DNA from: Combretum micranthum
Taxonomy: Eukaryota > Streptophyta > Magnoliopsida > Myrtales > Combretaceae
Direction: 5' to 3'
NCBI GenBank assembly: GCA_024138025.1
Contig: JAMXBD010001387.1
Span: forward strand, 1 to 64,000
Length of the DNA stretch: 64,000 nt
A program made the position numbers and the translations under genes. Below are positions 33,714 through 44,485 of the stretch, one piece after another (position 1 is the stretch's first letter; every line of letters starts with the position of its first letter). The notes beneath the pieces were generated by a model that worked only from the letters and a program-made list of their open reading frames with translations, did no database searches and was not told where the DNA came from.

Positions 33714-34323
33714 TGATACGGAAAACCTTAGGTATATTAAACCTAAGACCCAACGTTCGTCAAATGGAATTGAAACCCAAGGATCGTCTAAGAAACCTGG
33801 TGGAAACCGCGACCCATTGCCTATATGGAGGCAAGAACCTTGGTATAGTCATAGACGCCACAACCGGTGATGACAAACCGATTGATAAGTCAAAGGGGTT
33901 GAACGCCACGGGACACTCCCGATAAGTTCATAAATAAGTTCATTGCAGAACTGAAAGAGAATAAACTCTCATATTTTCATCATCAAAGATATATGTCATA
34001 TATGTTACATCTCATAGATTTATATAGGCTTTTAATTAGCCTAAAAACTAAGCTATAATAAGTAAGGAAAATAACCTATTAATGACTCATAGGAATATGT
34101 AAGGACAAACTTGACAATAAACAACTTATTAATGACTCCTAGAAATATGTAAAGACAAACTTGACAATTAAACAAGAAAATATGAAAAGACATAAAAAGA
34201 AATCTGAAAAGACACAGAAACTTAAATATCCCGAATAAATACAATAAATATCCCTAAGGAAATAGTAAATATCCTAAAAAAACATAAACTTAAATATGAT
34301 ATGACGCCATCTGGTTCTCATCA
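33714..34323 (-). repeat. 5' LTR of H-family element, unlike its 3' LTR
   Basis: 610 bp, TGATACGGAAAACC…GTTCTCATCA on the plus strand. Only the last segment near the PBS (TTAGGTATATTAAACCTA) resembles F-type LTRs. It lacks the TAACTG array of the 3' LTR. Confidence 0.75.
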
Positions 34324-36004
34324 AAGAAGAAGCCAGCTTCTGCAATATTTCATTCAACGCCGGCTTTCTGAGAATCAAAGTCACTGGCGTTGATATGGCT
34401 TACAAGATCAAATTTGTGCACTATTCAAAGATGTTGCATACACTGCCAGCCTTACAAGCCTTGACTCAATTGAACATACGCCACCTGAAAGCCACCGACG
34501 TAGAAGGTGAATAGGCCAGTGTAGAATGAAGGCTGGCAGCTCAAAGTTCAAAGGTTGCCAATGCAAAAGGAGTTACAACTTACGCCAGACCTTAAGCCGT
34601 CGGCTTTGAAGCAGTGTAGATCGAATATCAGAAGGCACGTGTAGATATCACATGCTCGGTGACAAATGAAAAGACAAAGTTTGATGGATTGTCTAAGCCG
34701 GTATCAAAGCCGTTGGCTTTGGGGCGGCTTTCCTTATAAATAGGTCCAACCTTTTATTTTTCATTATATACACCGGCTAGATCCATATCTAAGTCGCTGG
34801 TATAGGAACGGCCTACATTTGTAACCAAAGATGAAAGTTGCCAGTGCACTGCCTGTGCAATGAAGAAAAAGACTTCACGCCGTCTGTAAGCCGCTGGCGT
34901 AGGAACTGTAACTGCCGGTGTACAAGTTGAAATTGCAATTTTTCATTAATGCTTCTCATGAAATTTTTCCTATATAAAGGGGATTTCCCTCCTCTAGTTG
35001 AACAAGCAGAAGAAAAGCATAAAATACTTTAGTATAAAAATATTTTTAGCATTTCATAGAGATTTGTGAGAGATTTGAGCTTTCAAGAAGTTGTAATTGA
35101 AGATTGCGATATTTGAATTGGTGATATCTGATCTCTTTTCTTATGCAATTCATTTATCTGAATTCTTTGTTTATAATGTTATCAATTGCATATTCTTATT
35201 TGATTATTGCATCATCATTCATGAGTAGCTAAACTTTTCTTTGTGAGAAGTGATGAAATCCTAATCTTGCTAAAATGATCTTTGAACTTATATTATAGGA
35301 TTGTTAAAATTATGGAATATTTGTATTGAATCCTAATTATCTATTTTATTTCTTATTGAAATTGAACTGATAATATGATAATTTGGAAAAAGAATTAGGG
35401 TTCATAGAAATTCATGAATTTAGATTAAACAACAATTGTGAAAGCAGCGAAGTTTAATCTAATTTAGAAATTGTTCCATGTAATTCATGCAATATTTTAT
35501 TTTAATTTCTCACAAAGGAATTAGGAGAAGTTAATTTAGGATATTAGACAATTATAGAATCGGAAGGTTTATGATTGTAAATTAGATTCCATTGATAATT
35601 TATATAGCAGAAACCAATAGATTATTTTATGGTTTACTAAAACTTGATAGTTTTAGGTCTTGACAATTTCTTACAAATATCCACAATTCTAATTATTCAT
35701 ATAATATAACTTCAACATGATTAGTAAAGATTAGGGTGGATTATGTTCCTTCCTACATTTATCTTATATAACTTCTCACAATCTCATTGCATTCATTGAT
35801 AAATATTAGATATAATTAGTTAATTAATTGATACATTTTGATTGCTTAAATATTAGCAAAAGCTAATATTAATCTAGTAATTAATTTAGTCCTCGTGGAA
35901 ACGATACTCGACTCACTTTTATATTACTTGATCAAGACCCATTATACTTGCTAGTAGTATCTGAACTTACATTTTTATATACACATTTTACACGGATTAG
36001 ATCT

Positions 36005-38279
36005 CATTAATATTTTGTGTTTTAATGCCTTAATGCTCATAAAAGCTTTATCTTGTGTATATAAATGTTGTAGTTAGTAAGTCTTTAAGTAGATAAGACA
36101 AGAAACTTGAAAAAGAAAAACTTTTGTTGAAATGTTTACGTGAAAAATTCGTATAAATTCAAAACCATGTTTTAAAAACCCTTTTATCAACTTTAAAACT
36201 TGTGTTTTATATGAAAAATGAAGAGTACAGGTAATAGATATCATTAAGTGATGATTTTGATAAGTTGGAATGAGATTTGATAATAGGAGCATGCAAAACA
36301 AAGAGTAGAAACAATATAGGAAATTTTGAGTTACTACTAGATTTAGGAATTTCGTAATTTTGGATTATTTCCATAAAAACACCTATTTTCCAAGCTCAAA
36401 ATGAAAGTTTTATTTGGTAAATGTAGTCCTTAGGGGATAGGTATAATAAAGCCTTAAATTTTAATGCATTAAATAAGTTTTTGTTAAAGAAAACATTCAA
36501 AACTTAAATTTTCAAAAATTCGGATTTTTGAATAAATCCTATTTGAAAACATGTTTACAAAGTATAAAATGAAAATTTTTATGTAAAAATGAAGGTCTTA
36601 AGTAATAGATATTATGAAGATTCAATTCTAACGAAGACAACTAGAAATTCCTAAGAATTAATCCCAAAACACAAGTGAGTTATCAAAGTTAGGAAACTAG
36701 TTTTCTTAAAAGAAAATAATCATGGAGTCTTGCAGATAAAAAGTTTCTAAATTTTCCTTTTAGTTAATATTGTCAAGAGCTTGCATACATTAAACACATC
36801 ACATGTCATGCTAGGAAAACATCAATATGCATGTATAATTGAAATATCAAGTAGAAACATTTCAAACATTTACAAAGCTATTTTTCGAAATTAGAAATTG
36901 TTACTGATTAGAACTGATCATACTGTTTCGTGACCCAAACATTTTCAAAACTTGAAAATAATATTACAATTAGATAGATTTTTTGAAGTGGATAGAAATC
37001 GATACATATTTTGCGAAATTCATAGTTAAAATGACTAAGTTATGGCCGTTTTAAGTCGGGACTTCCGCAAATGACGAGAATTACGAATTTATTAAGCTTT
37101 GATATATAGTTTGGATTAGTTAAGTGATGAAATACTCATTGGGGTATTTCTTTCTTTTTAGGCGACCCCGAGTTCGACGATTCTCTACCACCGAACTATT
37201 ATTCCTAAGAGACCGGTGATCCATGGCCGAATGAGTACCACTTCCGATTTCAATTATTGTGTGTGGTTGTAATGATAGTTGCACTAGATATTTGTTAAAG
37301 ATAAAAATGAATATGCATGATGGGGATGAATGGGAGATATATATGGTTATTGTTGATATGAGAAATTGAATATACGAATATCGAAGCTGGGTGATTAACT
37401 ATTGCTTGTATAGATGAATTAGGATTGACCGTCTACGATTATTGATTGATTACTTAAAGAACTAGTGTAATTGACTATTCGACATTGAAAATAAATATGT
37501 ACTCATTCATATCATAATAGGGATGGAGCATTAGCATTGGTTGGTCATCCATGATCCTAAACGGTGTAAATGTTGGTTGTTCGTGATCCTAAATGGTGTA
37601 AAAGTTGGTTAATCACGATCCATAAACGAATAATCAATTGGTTAATCATGATCCATAAAATGAATTTATAAGTTGGTTGACCGTGATACTAAACGACATA
37701 TTGAGGAGTACCACAGGATTCAATAATCTGCTAACCCAGGATGGAGGGCGCAAGTCCATCCACATATGATTTCCGGCTGGTCATATGTTTGATACATATC
37801 ACTTGTTTGATTGATGTGTTATAATTGTGATCTTGGGAGTTCTCACTCACTAAGCTAGTGTAGCCTACGTCCCTACAATTTTCATTTATTGCAGCACGAA
37901 TTCATATGGCTTAAACCGAGACAAGCTACAGCTCAGATACAGGAGCTAGGCGTTTCCTCTAGAAGTTGTATTCAAATTGGTTTAGACTTCCGTAGGAAAC
38001 CAAGAGACTCTGGATGACTGTAATAGATCTCTAGTTAATATTCTTTTGCGGGGGAATGCCCCTTAGATTTTGTAACTAATTACATATGTGTTTTGATTTA
38101 TATTTATTGCTAGTGAATGTCAAATTAAACTCCTTAACTCCATCGGTTCGAGTATTCTATTGTTGTAAAGGGACGCCTTAGATCTATACAAGACTCCCAA
38201 AAGACTTGGGTAGTGATTCATGAGTCTTATATGGCATGTGGCGGACTGTTACGTTTAGGGTACCCCTTGGGGCGTGATA
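36005..38279 (+). repeat. Tekay-1 5' LTR, second segment
   Basis: Continues the LTR after the Athila-type insertion and ends CTTGGGGCGTGATA. It aligns with 60246-62487 of the 3' LTR. Confidence 0.85.
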
Positions 38280-38287
38280 GTTTAAGT

Positions 38288-38299
38288 TAGTGTCAGAGC
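38288..38299 (+). other. Tekay-1 PBS, initiator-Met type, diverged
   Basis: TAGTGTCAGAGC matches TGGTATCAGAGC at 10 of 12 positions, 8 bp after the LTR end. Confidence 0.7.
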
Positions 38300-38428
38300 A
38301 CTAGGTTATAATGCAGGACAATAGAACTAAAAAAAATTGAACCTAGAAGTTAAACAAATAGATTAAAATGGAGTTAAAATTTTCTTTTTAGGTTAATTAG
38401 GAGTCTTTTCTTTGTATAGGTCTCCTTG

Positions 38429-39495
38429 AGAGAGACCCGTGAGCGTGCAAGAAATTTTACAAAGAGGAATGATGAAACACTTGTGGAATATCGATTGAGG
38501 TTGAGAGAATTATGTGAAGATTTTGCGTTAGCAAGAAGTCCCTGGACTTTAGGGGAGATGTTTAAACTGTAGAAAGAGGGATTGAAGTATACTAGATGAG
38601 CCGTAGTGGTTGCTCAAATAAGATATGCCCCATGAGGAGGAGGAGATGGACAAAGCTAGAAACCATGTACACTCTAGAGAGAATTATGGTTGTGTATGGG
38701 TGTGAGCCCATGACTAGGGAAGCCACCTTTATCTTGAAAACCGAAGGGAACCCAAGTCCTCCAGACTTTCGAGTATGGATCACCATAGGACCCTTGTATG
38801 TATATGCTCATGATAATCTTTCTTACCATCATGACTGGAATATAGCAGATGCCTGGAATCACATAGTACAACATGGTATATACCTAGATATTCTCCCACC
38901 TCACATGAACATCCCACCTCCACCAGCTAGAGATGTAGGCATGCAGTTGAACAATGCACCTGTGTCGGGAGGAAGTAATGAGATTGAGGAAGTAAAAGAG
39001 GAAGAGGAAGAAGAGGAGGCAGAAGAGGATCTCGAGGAGGACCATAATTGGGCAGAGAATGTGGTACTAAGGACCTCTACCTCTCCCATAGAAATGGAAG
39101 AAGATATGAACCCTGAGCCTAATCAGGTTATTTGGGATTTCAACCAAGACTTAGAGATTCCCGATAGTGGAAGAAGAGAGCCTGAAATAGATCCCCTAGT
39201 ATGGAGAGATGTCTACATTGAAGGTGAACGCCCTCCAGTGATCAAAGAGAGAAATCTTGAACCCGTGGTCCCGGAACCAATGGAAGTAGAGATTGAGGAT
39301 AAGATGATTAGGCGAGAAGCCCGAGAGACAGTAGACCGATTATGGGAAGAGGTAGGTAGAGAACTTGGGATAGAGGACAATCAAGGGAATGAGTAGGGAG
39401 TGAGAGTTGGTGAAAAGGAAGTGAACCCGGAGGAAGATCAAGGAGTGGAAAGAAATGAGGAAAGTGAAGAGCATGACCATGAAGCTTTAGTCTGA
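38429..39495 (+). pseudogene. Accessory ORF in Tekay-1 leader, function unknown
   Basis: A coding stretch between PBS and gag, where chromoviruses normally have none. 38429-38578 encodes a peptide with YRLRLRELCEDFALAR and, after TGG-to-TAG, GLKYTR; the same peptide is in the Tekay-2 leader at 8915-8750. After a frame change a 266-codon ORF (38596-39396) follows: a possibly globular part with FRVWITIGPLYVYAHDN and HHDWNIADAWNHIV, a proline run (IPPPPARD), a strongly acidic segment (EEVKEEEEEEEAEEDLEED), and a C-terminus with alternating charge. The frame continues past the TAG at 39394-39396 to a TGA at 39493. I do not recognise the family. Possible origins are an element-specific accessory gene, a captured host fragment or a diverged gag duplicate. 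Confidence 0.6.
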
Positions 39496-39520
39496 CCTAC
39501 TAGGAGGAGGAGATTGACTG

Positions 39521-40202
39521 TGATGTGATCCATATAACATCATCAATTGAGCCCATCAAGTTCAAGATCAATAATCCAGTTAAAGGAAAAAGGCTTGTTG
39601 ACGGAAGTTATGATCATTAAATCACAAGTCAAAGTTTAGGATACAAGAGATTGAAGGATTTTTAGGGATATTTATTGATAGTTTAAATCTTTCAAGTTAA
39701 ATAGTATATTTCAAAATATTGTAACTGTTTTAGGTTTAAAGTATTTTTAATATTGTAACTGTTTTAGGTTTAAAGTGTTTTTCAAAATAGTGTAACTGTT
39801 TTAGGTGTGCTTTAATGCACATAACTGTTTTAGGTTTTTTTTTTTTCAGTTTATTCTTCATTTGTATATATTATGGGCTTGTATAGAGAAAACAAGACGA
39901 TTTATATGAATGTTATTTATTCTCTTTGAGAGAAAACTCCATCTTGTTCCTTGTGAACGAATTTCCATTTGATTTTCTTGATATAAACACTCAAGGAGGT
40001 CGACGTGATAACTAGGTTGCGATCAACAGGTTTGTTCGAGGTCTAGTTCCATTCCATTCATTGATAATTAGGTTGCAATCAACAGGTTTGATTGAGGTCT
40101 AATTCCATCCTACGACAACTTGTTTCAAGACGATCATCGGGTTCCAATTCCAATCAACGATTTGGGGATTCTAGGTTTAATATACCTAGGGTTACCATAT
40201 CA
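39521..40202 (+). repeat. 5' LTR, F-like, with GTAACTGTTTTAGG array
   Basis: Four TAACTG copies between about 39720 and 39835 precede a TATATATTATGGGC box near 39865. The start resembles 7717 (reverse) and the end resembles 4982. Confidence 0.8.
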
Positions 40203-40303
40203 TTTGGTATCAGAGCTTCACGCGCTTTAGATTGGTAAGATCGTTGAACTTTTCTTGTTAGATCTGGAAATTTGGGGGTTGTGATTGCGCTGCGAAATTT
40301 CTG

Positions 40304-41480
40304 TTGTTGTTGAATTGTGGGATTTGGAGAATTAGGGTTCTTGGATTTGTTATTGAATTGCTTGTGTTGTCTAAAATCATGTTGAGATTCAGTAGTCCTG
40401 AAAGTTATTATAAGGATGATATTCAACATCAAAGAAAGGATTTTTATAAAGGTCGTTCAAGGCATGTTGAAGATAATTTGAATTATCGAAGTGAGCGATC
40501 TCATAGACGTACTCATGAAGATTTGTATTATCGAAAGGAGCAATCTTATAAACAAAATGATCTGAATTATCCAGAAAAACGATCTCTAAAATATCATGAT
40601 GGTACTTCAGATTACAAAAATTTGTTATTGGGTGCAATTAGACAAGCATTTAATAAACTTGAAAAGGATTTTGAGCGTTTCTTTAAAAGTTATGAAAAGA
40701 AGTTAAATCAACAGAAGGAGGAGAAGAAAGAGTTGCAGGTGGTTTGGGTTAAACCTAGAAAATCTGCTAATGAGAAAAAGGTTGAAGTGGTGAGTGATGA
40801 TAACTTGAATATAGTGAAAGAGGTGGAAGTTATTGAGGTGAAGCCTAATTCAGATGTTGTTGAGTTAGAAGGAATGGAGGATGATGATACGATTGAACAA
40901 CCATCTGTAGAGCAGGTATTAATAGTTAAGGCTGAGAAGGAAAAAGAGGTAATTGCAGATGTCGATAATTGTTTACAGGTTAAAGAAGACCCAGGGCAAA
41001 GGGAGAATTTGATTCATACCAGATGCTTAATTCGGGGTAAGACTTGTAAATTAACTGTTGACAGTGGCAATTGTGCTAATGTAGTTTCACAGGAGTTTGT
41101 AAAGAAGATGCAACTTCTAGTGATTCCACATCCTAAGCCTTATGGGTGAAGATGGTTAAATGCGAAGAACGTCCTGCATATTCACCAGCAAGCAAAGGTT
41201 CCTATATCCATAGGAAAGTATTGTGATACTGTGTTATGTGATGTTACTCTTATGGATGCCACACATGTGCTTCTTGGTAGGCCTTGGCAATATGACCGCC
41301 GAGCCATATATGATGGTTACGGGAACACTTATACAATAAAAAAGAATAGCCAGTATTTTATGATGCTTCCAATGACAAGGGATGATGTTTTACAGGAGTA
41401 GTTTGTTCAGAGAAGTTTGTTTTTGTTGCCATGCAGATCATCACATAAAAAAAAAAAAAGTCACCCCAAAAGTTGCAGGA
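40304..41480 (+). pseudogene. Protease-domain protein of H family, second copy
   Basis: Open from ATG 40304 (an alternative internal start encodes MLRFSSPES) to a TGA at 41147-41149 where the other copy has a leucine codon. Homology continues in frame to a CAG-to-TAG change at 41400. Same order as the copy at 33605: Arg/Tyr-rich N-terminus, coiled coil, acidic linker, protease with DSGN in place of DSGS, then LLGRPWQYDRR after the stop. Two copies with the same unusual domain order show that this is a family rather than a chance fusion. Confidence 0.8.
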
Positions 41481-41560
41481 GCTTCAGCATGTTCTAAATG
41501 AAGATCCATCCAATTTGACTGCCAAGATTCGAGGTCGAATCTTTTCCAAGAAGGAGAGAA

Positions 41561-42063
41561 TGATGTGAACGCATCAAGGCCAATTTATCAGTTAATTGTC
41601 ATTTTTAATTTCTTTGTCAGTTACAGTCAGTTACTTATTTTTGTCAGTTACATGTCTTTAATTTCTTTGTCAGTTATATGTCTTTAATTTCTTTGTCAGT
41701 TACAGTTAGCTATTTATTTTTTGTCAGTTACATATCTTTAATTTCTTTGTATGTAAAAGACTATTTATTAAGTCTTGGTTATGAGAATTAGAAAGAGGTT
41801 CTAGTTGATTTCTATTTTGGTGAGTTTGTGTGAGAGAGTTCTCTCTTGTAATCGACAGGATTGTCAATAGCTAACGTGAGAGTTTTTACAAATCGTAAGT
41901 TATATCGATTTGTGATTCCATTCACAAACCAGTTTGATTTTTGTTAGTCGTGGCACCTATCGACTAATAATATCATCCATATCATTTATTTCTGTTTTCC
42001 TTTAAAATCAGAAAACCCAAAAAGATTGTAAAACAAATTGTTAACCCTCTTGGGATCTTATCA
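41561..42063 (+). repeat. 3' LTR (H type) with CAGTTA array
   Basis: 503 bp. It contains at least seven CAGTTA copies between about 41588 and 41735, ahead of a degraded TATA region (AGACTATTTATTAAG). It matches the reverse of 31759-32327. Confidence 0.8.
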
Positions 42064-42319
42064 TTTGCTCTGTGAGAGAGTATCTCAACCAGTTTGTCCG
42101 TTAGGATGACAGTAATTCTTCTAGTAGGGGACGGCTCCCTAGCCCAATCCTCGACGATCCAAGTGAAGATCGAGAAGTGGAAAGCTAGGTTGACCCATAG
42201 AGTCCAAATGGAATTTTTTTTTCTGTTTTGTTTGTAGTAGGCAATGCGGGATGCCAATTTGCCTTAGGTTTCCTTAGACGGTTTAGTGTTTTGTTCCTTT
42301 CTTTTCTTGTAGCTTTGTT
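42064..42319. other. Tekay-1 leader upstream of gag
   Basis: No clear coding sequence. It holds an 8-T run at 42212 and leads into the gag start region at 42320. Confidence 0.35.
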
Positions 42320-43558
42320 TTGCTATCGGCTAGAAAGATGATGTATAGGAGTAAGAATAGATTAGTAGATTGCCAAATTTTGTGCAAACAGACGAAACCG
42401 ATAGATTTGCAGTCGGGAGTAGGAACCTCTCTCGAACGATGTCGACCAACCCGCTATATCCCAACCAAAACGACAGGGAGTAGCATCCCAGAATCCACAA
42501 AATGATATGATGAATGCGATTGGGCAGTTGTCCAATCTTCTAAACACATTCATCCAGAACCAAAATCAAAATCAAAACCCACAGCAAGGACAAAGTGTCA
42601 GGGATTCTGCTCCACTACCACCACCACCTATAGATCATCGGGAAGTGACTGCCGAGATCCCCGCTCCACAGGAGGAGCATTCTTACAATGCACCGTTACC
42701 ACTACCTCCACCATATCGAAGGTCTCATCGAAGTTGCTTAGCGGACTTTATAAAGAGTAACCGGTATTTTGACGGGGCATTCAGTAAGCTCGATGAAGCT
42801 GAGGACTAGCTGGCTCAAATAGAGCGCTCCTTTGCTTCTTATGAGATTCCACCATATTTACAATTGGAATATGGGACGTATATGTTAAGCTATAATGCAA
42901 GAGTTGGTAAGACACCAAAAGAAGAAGCTTAGGTCCACCCGTTACGTGGGAGTCCTTCCGCTGGGGATTCTTGGAGAATTATTTTCCCTCAAGTTTAAGA
43001 GTGAAATGCAGTGTAGACTTCTTGCATGTCAAGCAGAGAGGTAGAACTGTGGAATGTTACAGTATGCACCCGAATCCTTCAAAGATAGCGAGGAGTTGAA
43101 GAAATAAGTATTTTTTGGAGGATTGGATGAGGACCTAAGGATTAAACTAGAAGAATTTGGAATGAAAGCCTACCCAAAGCTGGTAGAAAAGGCTCGAGTG
43201 ATTGAAAGAGCCAAGAAGAGAAAATATCAGGAACCTGACAAAAAAGTGTTCGGAAGGAGGCCATTTGATGCCTTAAGTTCAGGGTTTAAGGGAAAAAGGT
43301 ACAAGTCATATCATGGATTTAAGGACAATGTCAGTAGAAGGCTGAATTAGTCAAAGGCCAGTATCACTTGCTGCAAGTGCAAAGGGGCCCATTACCTTAG
43401 GCAATGCCGGCAACTGAGGGGTAAGTGTTACTATTGTGGCGAGTCTAGCCACACGGTCTATGCGTATCCAAAGAAGATGGCTGTGACCTGCTTTCTCTGT
43501 AAAGAAAAAGGCCACCTAGCCTCTGAATGCTTGCAAAGAAAAAGTGTGGCCGCTTGAC
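42320..43558 (+). pseudogene. Tekay-1 gag, decayed
   Basis: Several short frames in sequence: a Gln/Pro-rich N-terminus (QNQNQNQNPQQGQ; PLPPPPIDH), the start of a capsid domain (FIKSNRYFDGAF…DEAED followed by TAG for Trp), further capsid parts, a basic region, and three zinc-knuckle-like motifs at about 43369-43540. The third, CFLCKEKGHLASEC, is complete; the second lacks its last Cys; the first is one residue short between Cys and His. The gene is interrupted at 43590 by the F composite and continues at 48462. Confidence 0.7.
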
Positions 43559-43590
43559 CTTTTGGGACTTCGAGCAATGCCAACCCCGTG

Positions 43591-44254
43591 TGATGCGATC
43601 TATAGAACCCTAGGTATATTAAACCTAGAACCCTATAACCGTAAGGGAATCAAATCCCCAAAGGACCGTCTTGAACAAGCAATCATTCATCGGAACTAGA
43701 CCCCAATCGAACCTGTCAATTGAAACCTAAGTTATTAAAGAAGAATTCCCTTAACCGTTTAGGTTGAAGAAAATCAAAGAGAGTTCTTTTGCAAAGAACC
43801 AAGAGAGAGTTTTCCCTCAAAGAGGATTAATTTCCATTCAATATTGTCAAAGTCTCATTTCTATATTTCATACTAGCCTTAATATATATAGGCTATTACA
43901 AGGCAGTTACGTAACTGAAAAATCATAATTGTGGCAGTTACGTAACTGATAACGTAACTGAAGAAAAAACATAATTACGGCAGTTACGTAACCGATAACG
44001 TAACTGAAAAAAAACCTAAAACAGTTATAATATTTGAAATATACTATTTTAACTTGAAACATTTAAACTATCAAAAAAATATCCCTAAAAATCTTCAATC
44101 CTTTGAATCCCAAACTATCCTATCAACTCTTTTGGTTCTCTTGGCTCTTGTTTTAATCTTTGAAATTTTCATCATCGCACCTCTCATCCATTCAGATGGC
44201 TTGTTGAGCTTCAAATTGGACGGCTTAAAAATTGAGGCTTCTAGGATCACATCA
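43591..44254 (-). repeat. F-family LTR, left
   Basis: TGATGCGATC…GATCACATCA on the plus strand. It has CAGTTACGTAACTG palindromes at 43904-43917 and 43935-43948 and a TATATATA box near 43883 just downstream in the sense direction. The polypurine tract is the reverse of about 44255-44270. Confidence 0.85.
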
Positions 44255-44485
44255 TTCCCTCCTTCTTCGAAAAGATTCGTCCTCGAATCTTTGTTTTAAG
44301 ACACTTCTAAATTGCAACGAAGGAATTTAGATTGAGATTCTATTTCATCTTGATCTTCTTGAGGACTCAATTCTTTGAATCCCTGCATTGAGGAATCAAT
44401 TTCACTAGAAAAAGAAAAATTATTAATTGATAAACAAATATAACTCTCTAGTGTTTCACACTCTGATTCTTTTTCCTCGTGCTCA

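Larger units (their letters stand above)
31759..34323 (-). mobile_element. H-family protease-only LTR element, reversed, with unlike LTRs
   Basis: 2.57 kb, flanked by AAGAA (31754-31758, 34324-34328). Minus strand: 5' LTR 34323-33714, initiator-Met-type PBS (33713-33700), a single gene for an Arg/Tyr-rich, coiled-coil, aspartic-protease protein, polypurine tract (32340-32328), 3' LTR 32327-31759. The two LTRs are not copies of one another: the 5' starts TGATGAGAACC and ends GTTTTCCGTATCA; the 3' starts TGATGTGAACGC and ends GGGAGCTTATCA. No RT or integrase. Confidence 0.8.
17311..35999 (+). mobile_element. Athila-type gypsy element with nested insertions
   Basis: Flanked by GATCT (17306-17310 and 36000-36004), confirmed by the uninterrupted sequence in the Tekay-1 3' LTR near 60240. 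It has a ~1.96-kb 5' LTR, a tRNA-Asp PBS, the gag N-terminus, a 3' polypurine tract and a 3' LTR. The rest of gag-pol is missing; the interior is taken up by Tekay-like LTR sequence and a CRM solo LTR. In the last 69 bp the two LTRs differ at 4 positions, so the insertion is old. Confidence 0.85.
31450..35999 (+). repeat. Athila-type 3' LTR, split by insertion 31759-34323
   Basis: 31450-31758 and 34324-35999 together match the 5' LTR at 17311-19269. It ends CACGGATTA where the 5' copy ends CACAGATCA. The 5-bp repeat AAGAA marks the internal insertion. Confidence 0.85.
39521..42063 (+). mobile_element. H-family protease-only LTR element, second copy, unlike LTRs
   Basis: 5' LTR 39521-40202 is F-like (TGATGTGATCC…TTACCATATCA). 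PBS TGGTATCAGAGC is at 40205-40216. The coding region matches the element at 31759, followed by polypurine tract AGAAGGAGAGAA and an H-type 3' LTR 41561-42063 (TGATGTGAACGC…GATCTTATCA). I find no 5-bp duplication (GACTG versus TTTGC). It interrupts the Tekay-1 leader. Confidence 0.8.

Noticed and set aside
38901..39089. Serine-rich minus-strand ORF.
   Set aside because: Antisense of the acidic GAG/GAA run in the accessory ORF.
43900..44030. Short CRISPR-like array from repeated GTTACGTAACTG.
   Set aside because: Irregular spacing, palindromic units, eukaryotic LTR context and repeated in every F-type LTR.
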